This document shows positions 25,690 to 34,888 of a stretch of 55,743 nt of DNA, one piece after another. The notes under the pieces are model-generated. The model made no database searches. It saw only the letters and a program-made list of their open reading frames with translations, and was not told where the DNA came from. This stretch comes from CAYNYF01 sp964401385 (GTDB taxonomy: Bacteria; Planctomycetota; Phycisphaerae; SM23-33). The DNA lies in assembly GCA_964401385.1 (NCBI GenBank), contig CAYNYF010000018.1:1-55743 (forward strand). The letters are read 5' to 3'. The position numbers were made by a program, and so were the translations under genes. The number at the start of each line of letters is the position of its first letter. Within the stretch, counting starts at the first letter, position 1.

Positions 25690-26949
25690 TCAGCCGCCGC
25701 TCGGGGCGGGCTGGGTTTCGGCCTGCTTGACCGGCCGTTTCGGCAGGTCCTCGGGGGCCACGTCCTTTACGGACAGGTCGCCGTAGATCACGTGATAGTT
25801 CTTCTCGCCTTTGCGGCGATACCAAAACACCGCCTTGTCCTTCTCGCCCAGGCGGACGCCCTCGCCGGCGTAGGTCCACTTGTGGCCGCTGTAGAGCCAC
25901 CAGAACGTCCTGCTGATAGCGTCCTTGACGTTCTTGGCCTCCTCTTTGGTCTTGATGCCCAGTTGCTTCCAGTTCACCTTGGCCCCGACTCCGGGGAACT
26001 TCCTCGCATCCAGGGCACGTGGGAAGGTGTCGCCGCCGCCCATCGCCCAGGTCCGAAGCAGCAGGATAACGTCCTTCTGCGACGGATCGCCCCAGCCGAA
26101 CTTCGCCTGCGTGTCGAAGTAGTCCTCCGGCGGCTTGAGACTGAACAACGAGTCATCGAGTGCGCCTCCCAGTACGATATCCGTAATGATTATATTGCGG
26201 CCTTTTTGGGAAGTCGGGATGACCAACAGAAGCGGATCGCCCGTCGCAGCATCCACCCAGACTTCTATTGCCTTCTTGGAACTAGTAACCCCGAACCCAC
26301 GGGCCGTCTTCCCATCGATCTTCTTCTCGCCTAGGGGCTTATCCTTTCCCTTGAGTAGTGCCTTAAGGTGGTCAAACGTGATGCCTACGCGGCCAGCATT
26401 TGGCGGAAGTTCGCCAAACGACTGCACCGTTGCCGTCTTCTTCTCAGGATACAACGCCACCATCTTCCCGACCCTAAAGTCGACTATCATGATTGCGCTG
26501 GGTCCGCTAGCGTAGTAAGGTTTCCCGTCCGGTCTCAAAGCAGTTACTTCCATTCTCAAGAGATCAGACCCCTTCGACATCACCCTCGTCCTGAGCGTCT
26601 GTCCGGATACGAAAGCAAGCGTTTGCGTGTAGGAAATCGTCTTGGCAGATTCGAAACGATCCCGGACATCACCATACGCAATTGAAGTCTCTCTCCCGGT
26701 CAGGGTAATGATGGCGAGAAGGCTGGTGACAAGTGCAACCACAGCGGCGGCGGCGGCTGCTACGTATCTCGTTCGGAGAATGATTCTGCGTACCCCTTCG
26801 CTTTTCAGCTTCGGGATTGCTGGGCACGACGCCCGCTCGAAGGCCGCCAGCATTCGCTCGCGAAGCGACTGTCGATGCGCCGGATCGGGCTCGGCGTCGA
26901 TGTTCAGCTCTTCCACGGCTTTCGCGAACTGCTCTTCGCTGTCGAACAC
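25690..26949 (-). CDS. anti-sigma-factor-like membrane protein, partner of the ECF sigma gene
   Basis: The protein has 419 residues. The N-terminal ~60 residues are soluble (MFDSEEQFAKAVEELNIDAEPDPAHRQ). A transmembrane helix follows (YVAAAAAAVVALVTSLLAIITL), then a large outer domain resembling the outer-membrane-lipoprotein-sorting (LolA-like) beta fold found in Planctomycetes anti-sigma-type proteins (DLLRMEVTAL, MVALYPEKKTATV). Its start lies 12 bases after the stop of the ECF sigma gene, so the pair is co-transcribed and presumably coupled. The cytosolic part lacks the Cys-His pair of zinc-binding anti-sigma domains. Anti-sigma activity is inferred from context. Confidence 0.7.
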   Translation of the reverse strand: MFDSEEQFAKAVEELNIDAEPDPAHRQSLRERMLAAFERASCPAIPKLKSEGVRRIILRTRYVAAAAAAVVALVTSLLAIITLTGRETSIAYGDVRDRFESAKTISYTQTLAFVSGQTLRTRVMSKGSDLLRMEVTALRPDGKPYYASGPSAIMIVDFRVGKMVALYPEKKTATVQSFGELPPNAGRVGITFDHLKALLKGKDKPLGEKKIDGKTARGFGVTSSKKAIEVWVDAATGDPLLLVIPTSQKGRNIIITDIVLGGALDDSLFSLKPPEDYFDTQAKFGWGDPSQKDVILLLRTWAMGGGDTFPRALDARKFPGVGAKVNWKQLGIKTKEEAKNVKDAISRTFWWLYSGHKWTYAGEGVRLGEKDKAVFWYRRKGEKNYHVIYGDLSVKDVAPEDLPKRPVKQAETQPAPSGG

Positions 26950-26960
26950 GGTCTATCTCC

Positions 26961-27539
26961 TCAAGCGCGTCCCAGGGATTTCGCCAGTCGCGCCCTGAGT
27001 TTCTTCAGCGCCCGGCTGAATGCGACCCGGGCCGTCACAAGTTCAATCTCCAGAACCGCCGCAATCTGCTCGAACGGCAGTTGCTCGAAGCTCCGCAGCG
27101 TGACGATGGTCTGCTCGCGCTCTGTCAGCTCGGCGATTGCCTGATACAGCGTCGGCCAGTCCAGCTCAGGTCCGCAATCGGCCGACGTACCAAGCTGGAT
27201 TCTCCCCTGCCTGACTGCGGCCTCCAGCAGCGCCTTGCGGCGGGCACGCTTGCGAAGGTACGCCCTGATCTGGTTGCCGGTGATGGCGTACAGCCAGTTC
27301 CGGAAGTCCTGCTCGGTGGTGCCGGCGAAGTGCCGGATTCGCTCGACTACCTGGAGGAAGACCTGCGAGGTGACGTCCTCGGCCGCTTCCCGGACGAACA
27401 GCCGATGCACGCAGTACCGCAGGACGCCGGCGTAGTGTCGATCGTAGAGGTGCCCCAGGGCTCCAGCTTCGCGGCGGGCCCGCCAGACCAGGTCGTCGCT
27501 GTTTCCCGCACCTCTTGCCATGGCTCTGATCGTCATCAC
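26961..27539 (-). CDS. ECF RNA polymerase sigma factor
   Basis: The protein has 192 residues. Region 2 is GALGHLYDRHYAGVLRYCVHRLFVREAAEDVTSQVFLQVVE, including the usual 'AEDVtsqvF' helix, followed by FRNWLYAITGNQIRAYLRKRARR. Region 4 is LTEREQTIVTLRSFEQLPFEQIAAVLEIELVTARVAFSRALKKLR. ECF factors recruit RNA polymerase to a stress or envelope regulon and are held by an anti-sigma factor, probably the membrane protein encoded directly downstream. AGGGGTG precedes the ATG. The target promoters are unknown. Confidence 0.9.
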   Translation of the reverse strand: MMTIRAMARGAGNSDDLVWRARREAGALGHLYDRHYAGVLRYCVHRLFVREAAEDVTSQVFLQVVERIRHFAGTTEQDFRNWLYAITGNQIRAYLRKRARRKALLEAAVRQGRIQLGTSADCGPELDWPTLYQAIAELTEREQTIVTLRSFEQLPFEQIAAVLEIELVTARVAFSRALKKLRARLAKSLGRA

Positions 27540-27613
27540 CCCTGAATTGCGCGAGACGGGCTGGTGTTACATGGAAAATCCCCAGCCCGCGCGGCCGCCC
27601 GGCCGAGAGGGCC

Positions 27614-28747
27614 TCACTTCTTCTCCGCCGCCCGGCGGATGGCCCAGGTAAGCTGGTAGCTTTTGATGGCGTCGGCGTAGGGGGAGCGGATGCCGGAGGC
27701 GCCGCCGCCGCGGATCGCCTCGATGAAGGCCCGATCCTCGCTCAGGTAGGGATCGTCGCCGGCGAAGTCGAAGGTCTCGGTGCGCTCGCCATGCGGTCGG
27801 CGGACGTGCAGCCGGCAGAGTCCGTAGGGGTCCTGAAGCACCATCCGCAGGCCGTCGGCCCAGACCTCCAGCTCGGAGTCGTACTTCGCCCCGTGCAGCA
27901 GGACGCCGTGGGTCAGCGAGCCGACGGCGCCGTTTTCGAAGCGCCACACGGCCGCGGTGGCCCGGGCGGTGCGGAACTGCATCGGCACGCCGGCGTCGGC
28001 GGGCCGGCCGTCGCGCCCGGCGGGCATGTCGGAGAGCTTGCCGGCCGGCTCGTCCGGGCCGATCTGCACGGCCGTGACCGTCGAGAGGTCCGCGTCGCCG
28101 GCCAGGTAGCGGGCCAGGTCGCAGAAGTGCGTGGCCTGCTCGACGATCGGCCCGCCGGAGAGGCGCACGTCCCACCACTCGACCTTGGAGATGAGGCTGT
28201 AGGCGCAATCGTAGCGGGCCAGCACCGCCCGCACGCCGCCGGGCGAGTCGCCCAGAATCCGCCGCATCGTCTCCACCGCCCGGCTGTAGCGGAACATGTA
28301 GCCGACGGAGAGGATCAGGCCTCCGGCCGCGGCCTTCGCCATCGTCTCGGCCACGCCGGCCAGCTCTTCCGGCGGCCAGGCGGCGAGGGGCTTTTCCAGG
28401 AAGACGTGGGCGCCGGCCTCGGCGCAGGCGATCTCCACGTCCTTAGGCGGCTCGGTGCGGGCGTGGGCGTCCGGCGGCACGCCGATGAACACCGCGTCCG
28501 GGCGCGCCTGCTCCAGCATCTGCCGGTGGTCGGAAAAGACCTTGGCCTTGGCGTACATCTTCGCGGCCGAGCCGGCCTCCCGCGCCGCCAGCGCCTTTTC
28601 GGCGCGCTCGGTGTCCGGGTCGGCCACGCCAACCACCGTCAGGTCGCCGATCTTCTCCAGCCGGCTGGCGTGGTCCCAGGGCCCCTCGGGGGAGCCGAAA
28701 TTCACCCCGCCGGCGCCGATGAATCCGATCTTGAGATCTTCAGGCAT
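27614..28747 (-). CDS. Gfo/Idh/MocA family oxidoreductase
   Basis: The protein has 377 residues from ATG 28747, preceded by GGAGG. The first Rossmann motif is KIGFIGAGGVNFGS, and the family's EKPLA lies in HVFLEKPLAAWPPEELAG. The C-terminal domain holds GGPIVEQATHFCDLARYLAG, with the His usually involved in catalysis, and SLTHGVLLHGAKYDSELEV. These enzymes oxidise or reduce sugars, inositols or their derivatives with NAD(P). It lies 55 bases after a rhamnulokinase-like gene on the same strand, which suggests a shared sugar pathway. Confidence 0.87.
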   Translation of the reverse strand: MPEDLKIGFIGAGGVNFGSPEGPWDHASRLEKIGDLTVVGVADPDTERAEKALAAREAGSAAKMYAKAKVFSDHRQMLEQARPDAVFIGVPPDAHARTEPPKDVEIACAEAGAHVFLEKPLAAWPPEELAGVAETMAKAAAGGLILSVGYMFRYSRAVETMRRILGDSPGGVRAVLARYDCAYSLISKVEWWDVRLSGGPIVEQATHFCDLARYLAGDADLSTVTAVQIGPDEPAGKLSDMPAGRDGRPADAGVPMQFRTARATAAVWRFENGAVGSLTHGVLLHGAKYDSELEVWADGLRMVLQDPYGLCRLHVRRPHGERTETFDFAGDDPYLSEDRAFIEAIRGGGASGIRSPYADAIKSYQLTWAIRRAAEKK

Positions 28748-28802
28748 CTGTCTGCCTCCGCAATCTGCTCTCGGGTTCACTCGGCGGCTCGGGGGCCTGC
28801 CG

Positions 28803-30194
28803 CTACGTGGCCGTTCCCGCCGCCGCCATTTGCACCGCGACGTTTCCCATGGCCGTGGCCTCGGCCGGGCCGACGATCACGCGGACGCCGGCGCGCTGCT
28901 CGGTCAGCTCGTTGAGGTATTCGTTGCGGCTCATGCCGCCGATCATGTACAGGCTGCCCAGCGGTCGGCCGGTCTTCCCGCGCAGCTCGTTGATGGAGCG
29001 GGCGTAGCTTTCGGCCAGCGAGGCGAAGATCACCTGGGCGAACTCGCCCGGCGTCTGCGGGGCTGGCTGATCCGTCTGGCGGCAGTGCCGCCGGATCGCC
29101 TCGGGCATGCTGGGCGGGTTCATGAAACCTTCCCACTCCGTGTCGATGACGGCCGAGGCGCCGCTGCCGCCGGCGGCCGCCCGCGCCGCCGAGATCAACG
29201 CGCCGTAGGAGCAGTCCACGCCGGCCGCGGACCAGGCCTCCCGGCAACGATCGATCAGCCAGCCGCCGGGCAGGTTGCGGATGATTCGCAGCGACCCGTC
29301 CGGGTTGGCCTCGTAGCCGAACCGCCGGGCATCCAGCGTCCCCGGCGGGAGGTGCTCGTCCACGAAGATGCCCAGGATCGACCAGGTTCCCGAGGAGATG
29401 ACGACCAGCTCCTCGTCGCCGGGCAGGTCCGCGTCGCGGCAGATTCCGAAGGCCGCGCCGGTGTCATGGCTTGCCCCGGCCACCACCGGCACCTCGCCCA
29501 GGTCGGTCCTGCGGCGGATGTCGCGGCCCAGGGCGCCCACCACGGCCGGGCCGGTCTGCACCGGCGGGAGAATCTCCGACGGCAGCGACAGCTCGGACAG
29601 GATGTCCGCCGCCCATTCCCGCCGCACGACGTCGTACATCTGGCTGGTGGAGGCGAAGGTGCAGTCGGTGCTGCCGGCCCCGCAGAGCCAGTGGTTCAGC
29701 AGGTCGGGGATGAACAGCAGCCGCCTGGCCCTCCCCAGCAGCTCCGGCGTGTGCTCCTTGACGGCCAGGAGCTGGCACAGGCTGGCGTGGTCCTGGTGCA
29801 TAGAGCCGGTCCGCTCCAGCAGTCGCTCCGGGCCTATCGCGGCGGCGACGCGGCGGCTGATGCCGGCGTTTCGCGGCTCGCGATAGCTCCGCGGCCGCTC
29901 CAGCAGCTCGCCGGCCTCGTCCAGCAGGGCGAAGTCGACCCCCCAGGTGTCCACGCCGACGGCCCGCGGGGCAATGCCGGCGGCCGCGACCTTGGACATG
30001 CCCTCCAGCATCGCCTCGAAGAGGGCGTCGATGTCCCAGAACACGCCGTCCGCACTGGTCACCGGGCCGTTGGGGAAGCGGTGGACTTCCTCGATGCGGA
30101 TTTGCCCGTCGCCGCCGACCCGCCCGAGGATCACGCGCCCGCTCGAAGCCCCCAGGTCGAACGCCAGATACACCTGCTCCTTCTCCGCACCCAT
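28803..30194 (-). CDS. rhaB: rhamnulokinase-like FGGY carbohydrate kinase
   Basis: The protein has 463 residues from ATG 30194 (GGGAG upstream). The N-terminal phosphate loop is YLAFDLGASSGRVILGRV. GVDTWGVDFALLDEAGELLERPRSYR, MHQDHASLCQLLAVKE, VVAGASHDTGAAFG and ISSGTWSILG follow the RhaB order, with YMIGGMSRNEYLNELTEQRAG near the end. RhaB phosphorylates L-rhamnulose at C1. Other rhamnose genes (rhaA, rhaD) are not in the window, so the sugar could also be fuculose or another deoxyketose. Downstream on the same strand is a Gfo/Idh/MocA dehydrogenase. Confidence 0.83.
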   Translation of the reverse strand: MGAEKEQVYLAFDLGASSGRVILGRVGGDGQIRIEEVHRFPNGPVTSADGVFWDIDALFEAMLEGMSKVAAAGIAPRAVGVDTWGVDFALLDEAGELLERPRSYREPRNAGISRRVAAAIGPERLLERTGSMHQDHASLCQLLAVKEHTPELLGRARRLLFIPDLLNHWLCGAGSTDCTFASTSQMYDVVRREWAADILSELSLPSEILPPVQTGPAVVGALGRDIRRRTDLGEVPVVAGASHDTGAAFGICRDADLPGDEELVVISSGTWSILGIFVDEHLPPGTLDARRFGYEANPDGSLRIIRNLPGGWLIDRCREAWSAAGVDCSYGALISAARAAAGGSGASAVIDTEWEGFMNPPSMPEAIRRHCRQTDQPAPQTPGEFAQVIFASLAESYARSINELRGKTGRPLGSLYMIGGMSRNEYLNELTEQRAGVRVIVGPAEATAMGNVAVQMAAAGTAT

Positions 30195-30345
30195 CCACAC
30201 ACTCCCGCAGACGCGCCACCGGATTTTCGGGCCGGCAGGCCGCGCTTGCAAGCGTTTTGCCTTGCGCGGGCGGAGCCACTAAGCTAGCCGAAAGAAAGTC
30301 TGCAGAGTGTCAAGAGGCGATGATGGGTCTGTCCGACCGGCTGAG

Positions 30346-30485
30346 GAGACCACGAATTGCACTAATTACCGCGAATTTCACGAATGGCCTCTTTTGCCTG
30401 AGCCAGGTCTCCCTGATTGCCGCCTGAAAGCTGTCGGGCAGGCGTGTAATTCGTGTTCCCATTCGTTGGGATGTGTGGAAACCGG
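30346..30485. repeat. AATTCGTG-type repeat, copy 2
   Basis: CACGAATT and AATTCGTG runs are followed by the same TTCCCATTCGTTGGGATGTG block as in copy 1 (16679-16813). The middle differs: here it contains a CTGAAAGCTGTCGGGCAGG segment. It sits directly upstream of rtcA. The rest of the gene-free stretch 30195-30533 shows nothing further. Confidence 0.75.
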
Positions 30486-30533
30486 TGGCGGGTGAAATGT
30501 TCAAAGAGTGTTGCCGTCCGCTTAACTCGCGTA

Positions 30534-31616
30534 ATGGCGCGCGACGACTGCCAGAGGATTGCGGTGGCGGAAAACCTACTGACCATTGACGGGGCCTTCG
30601 GCGAAGGCGGTGGGCAGATCCTGCGGACGGCGGTGGGCCTGGCGGCGGCGTGGGGCGGCGGGGCCGGCGTGCGCGTGGTCAACATCCGGGCGAACCGGCC
30701 GAAGCCCGGGCTTCGCCCGCAGCATCTGGCGGCGGTCCACGCCGTCGCGGAGGTCTGTGACGGACGGCTGGATGGGGCAAGCGCCGGCGCCGGTGCGTTG
30801 ACCTTCCGTCCCGGCCGGCCGCGGGCGGGCCAGTACCGCTTCGATGTCGGCACCGCCGGCTCGGCCATACTCGTGCTCCAGACCGTGCTGCCGGCGCTGC
30901 TGGCGGCCGAGGGCGACAGCGAGGTGGTCATCACCGGCGGCACGCACAACCCCTTCGCCCCCTGCTTCGAATACCTCCGCGACGTCTTCATCCCGCTGGC
31001 CTCGGCCGCCAACGCCGCCATGGCCGTGACGCTGGAGCGGGCCGGCTTCTACCCCGCCGGCGGCGGCAGGATCCGCTGCCAGGTCCGCGGCCTGGGCGAC
31101 CGGCGACACCTGGGCCCGCTGCGGCTGACCTCGCGCGGGCAGGTTCGGCGCGTCGAGGGCATTTCGGCGGCGGCCGAGTCGCTGCCGGCACACATCGTCC
31201 GGCGGCAGCGCGACCGGCTGCTGGAGAGGCTGCGGCAGGCGGGCCTCGCGGGCGATATCGAGCAGGCCCGCTGGCCGGCCGACTCGCCCGGAACCGTCGT
31301 CTTCGTCCGGGCTCTCTTCCAGCGCAGCCTGGGCGGCTTTTTCGCGCTGGGCAGAAGGGGCAAGCCGGCCGAGACCGTCGCCGACGAGGCCGCCGATGAG
31401 CTACTGGGTTTCCTCGCCTCCGACGGCGCCGTCGACCCCCACGCCGCCGATCAGCTCATCACGCTGCTGGCCCTGGCGCCGGGAACGTCCGAGCTGACCA
31501 CCACCCGCATCACGCCGCACCTGCTCACCAACGCCGAAGTGGTCCGCCGGATCACCGGCCGCCAGGTGGTCATCGAGGGCGAGCCCGACTCGCCGGGGAA
31601 GGTGATTCTGAAATGA
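30534..31616 (+). CDS. rtcA: RNA 3'-terminal phosphate cyclase
   Basis: The protein has 360 residues from ATG 30534; GTG 30562 at VAENLLTIDG is a shorter option. Family landmarks are TIDGAFGEGGGQILRTAVGLA, RANRPKPGLRPQHLAAVHAVAEV, GTAGSAILVLQTVLPAL, GGTHNPFAPCFEYL and the adenylated His in DPHAADQLITLLALAPG. RtcA adenylates RNA 3'-phosphates and closes them to 2',3'-cyclic ends using ATP. Its usual partner RtcB and the RtcR activator are not adjacent. The start lies just after a repeat copy, so its promoter may lie in repeat DNA. Confidence 0.93.
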   Translation: MARDDCQRIAVAENLLTIDGAFGEGGGQILRTAVGLAAAWGGGAGVRVVNIRANRPKPGLRPQHLAAVHAVAEVCDGRLDGASAGAGALTFRPGRPRAGQYRFDVGTAGSAILVLQTVLPALLAAEGDSEVVITGGTHNPFAPCFEYLRDVFIPLASAANAAMAVTLERAGFYPAGGGRIRCQVRGLGDRRHLGPLRLTSRGQVRRVEGISAAAESLPAHIVRRQRDRLLERLRQAGLAGDIEQARWPADSPGTVVFVRALFQRSLGGFFALGRRGKPAETVADEAADELLGFLASDGAVDPHAADQLITLLALAPGTSELTTTRITPHLLTNAEVVRRITGRQVVIEGEPDSPGKVILK

Positions 31617-31673
31617 GTTCTCGAGCGCCCGCGCCGGCTCGACCGACCGGTGAGGCCCGCACGCCGGCAACGG

Positions 31674-32972
<1,299 letters not shown>

Positions 32973-33088
32973 GGTAAGATCCTACCGCAAATGCCGCCGC
33001 TTCCGGCAGCGCCGTCAATTCAGTACAATCGACTTGTGGCAACCGATACCTTAAGTATAAGCGCACGCGGCCAGCGGCGTGGCATTTT

Positions 33089-33463
33089 CTAAGTGTTTTC
33101 CGCAGGGCGTTTTCGCTCGCCCGCCTCGGTCGATTCGCCGGTCGGGGGCCGCTCGGCGCCGGCGGGGCCCCGGCCGGTCAATCCCAGCACGGACAGCCGG
33201 GCGCGGCGGTACTCCTCGTCGCTGATGGTCCCCTGCCGACGGAGGGCCTCGAGCTGTTCAATCGTCAAGCCCGGCTCGGGCTCGCCGCCCTTGCCGACGG
33301 CCATCCGCCGAATCCGGACGATGGCCCCGGCCAAGACCAGCGCCGCGATGACCCCGGCCACGACGATCACCCAGAACATGCCGCCGTCGCCGGCCAGCGG
33401 AAGTCCCGCCGGGACGGGGCCGCCCGCCCCACCGAAGGTAGTTGCCACGCCGGGGCTCATCAC
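33089..33463 (-). CDS. small membrane protein with SHOCT-like C-terminal helix
   Basis: The protein has 124 residues. A Gly/Pro-rich start is followed by one transmembrane helix (MFWVIVVAGVIAALVLAGAIVRI) and then GLTIEQLEALRRQGTISDEEYRRARLSVLG, which fits the SHOCT motif (short C-terminal domain with 'L..L...G.ITeeEFe..K..LL'). SHOCT is thought to mediate oligomerisation. The tail is Pro/Gly-rich. It is on the clpX strand, 116 bases upstream of it. Confidence 0.7.
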   Translation of the reverse strand: MMSPGVATTFGGAGGPVPAGLPLAGDGGMFWVIVVAGVIAALVLAGAIVRIRRMAVGKGGEPEPGLTIEQLEALRRQGTISDEEYRRARLSVLGLTGRGPAGAERPPTGESTEAGERKRPAENT

Positions 33464-33511
33464 TACTTCAGTTTACCCTCGCCCGCCCGGCCGATCAACC
33501 GCCGCCGGCTC

Positions 33512-33785
33512 TGACCTATCCACAGTTCCATGGGTAGCCCCGGCAGGGGCGCCTTTCTTAGCCCAGGGCGCCAGCCCTGGGAGGTGGAAGGCTGCGCCGG
33601 GCTTGAGCCCCGTAGGGGCGTCTTGGCTACCCACCCCGTCAAGACGCCCCGATGGGGCTGCGCTGCTTGCTCCGCCGATTCGCCCGGTGCTCTGGCACGG
33701 GGCTAAGAAAGACGCCCCGCTGGGGCTCTTGCCATCCACGCGGTTGCCAGCGACCAGGGCGGTTCGGCAAACTCGGGATAGGTCA
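33512..33785. repeat. TIR element copy B (TGACCTATCC ends)
   Basis: This 274-bp copy has perfect 10-bp terminal inverted repeats, TGACCTATCC and GGATAGGTCA. Inside are paired AGCCCC(N)GGGGCGTCTT hairpins and a GCCCAGGGCGCCAGCCCTGGG stem. The right end overlaps the stop codon of tilS. There is no open frame with gene features. It fills the non-coding stretch between the SHOCT-like gene and tilS. Confidence 0.82.
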
Positions 33786-34871
33786 GTCCCCGGCTGCGCG
33801 GCGGGCCGGTCGGGTCAGCAGGATCCGGCGACCGTCGCTTTCGGCGCGGCCGCCGCCGGGCAGGTCGACCGCCGCCGACCGGCCGCTGACGACCGCCAGC
33901 AGGTCGTTGAAGCGCTCGTAGCTCAATTCCTGCTGGGGCGCCCCCAGCGCGGTCAGGGCGGCCCGCAGGGCCATCGCCGTCAGCAGCGGCGGGGCCTTCC
34001 GCAGCGGCGCCAGCCGCAGCGCGATCCGCTCGGGCGAGCGCTTGCGGCAGGCCCGCTCGAACAGCCGCCCGGCCAGTTCCTCCAGCGTGGCCTCGGCCTC
34101 GCCGGCGGCACGGGCCAATCGTAGCAGCGCTTCGTCGGCCCGGACGTTCAGCCGACCGCGCAGCACCGGCAGCAGCTCGGCGCGGATGAAGTTCCGCGTG
34201 AAGTCCGTCACCGCGTTGGTGCGATCGGTCCGCCAAGTGAGGCCCCGGGCCCGGCAGAACTGCTCGATCTGCTCCCGCCGGGCCCACAGCAGCGGGCGCA
34301 CCAGGTCGAGGCCGTCGGCCAGCGGCCGCTTGGGCGACATCCCCGCCAGCCCCCGAAGGTGCGTGCCGCGGACGATGCGGTGCACGATCGTTTCCACCTG
34401 ATCGTCGGCGTGGTGGGCGGCGGCCACCGCCTCCGCGGCGGCCTGGCGGGCGATCTCTCGCAGCGCGTCGTACCGGCCCCTGCGGGCGGCCTGCTCGATG
34501 CCCACGCCCCAGGTGCGGGCCAGGGCGGGGGTGTCGATCCGTTCGAGGTGGAAGGGAATGCCCCAATCCTCGGCCAGTGCCGCGACGAAGTCGGCGTCGG
34601 CGGCGGCCTCTTCCCGCAGGCCGTGATGCACGTGCCCGAAATGCAGGCGGTACCCGCCCAGCGACCGCAGCCCGGCCGCCAGGGCGACGCTGTCGGCCCC
34701 GCCGCTGACCGCGACCACCACCACCGCCCCGGGCGCCAGCAGCTTATGCCGGCCGATGTACGCCGCCATCTCGCCCACGAAGCGCTCGCTTGTCTGGGTT
34801 GCCTTCACCGGAGTCGATCCGCTCGCTTGTGCCCTCTGCCCGACCCCGCTTATACTAAACACTTCACGCAT
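33783..34871 (-). CDS. tilS: tRNA(Ile)-lysidine synthase
   Basis: The ATP pyrophosphatase loop VVVAVSGGADSVALAAGL is followed by FGHVHHGLREEAAADADFV, GIEQAARRGRYDALREIA and AAHHADDQVETIVHRIVRGTHLRGLAGM, the standard TilS order. TilS attaches lysine to C34 of the tRNA-Ile CAU anticodon so that it reads AUA. The full frame gives 362 residues; ATG 34769 (MAAYIGRHKLL) is an alternative start that would leave room for the divergent promoter. The protein is short at the C-terminus, and its TGA stop is the outer end of TIR element B. Confidence 0.9.
   Translation of the reverse strand: MREVFSISGVGQRAQASGSTPVKATQTSERFVGEMAAYIGRHKLLAPGAVVVVAVSGGADSVALAAGLRSLGGYRLHFGHVHHGLREEAAADADFVAALAEDWGIPFHLERIDTPALARTWGVGIEQAARRGRYDALREIARQAAAEAVAAAHHADDQVETIVHRIVRGTHLRGLAGMSPKRPLADGLDLVRPLLWARREQIEQFCRARGLTWRTDRTNAVTDFTRNFIRAELLPVLRGRLNVRADEALLRLARAAGEAEATLEELAGRLFERACRKRSPERIALRLAPLRKAPPLLTAMALRAALTALGAPQQELSYERFNDLLAVVSGRSAAVDLPGGGRAESDGRRILLTRPARRAAGD
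34827..34856 (+). promoter_or_regulatory. sigma70-type promoter of the membrane protein at 34889
   Basis: TTGTGC (34827-34832), 18 bases, then TATACT (34851-34856), 33 bases before the start codon. It overlaps the 5' end of the longest tilS reading on the other strand. Confidence 0.55.
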
Positions 34872-34888
34872 ACGAAGGGAAGTCTCCC

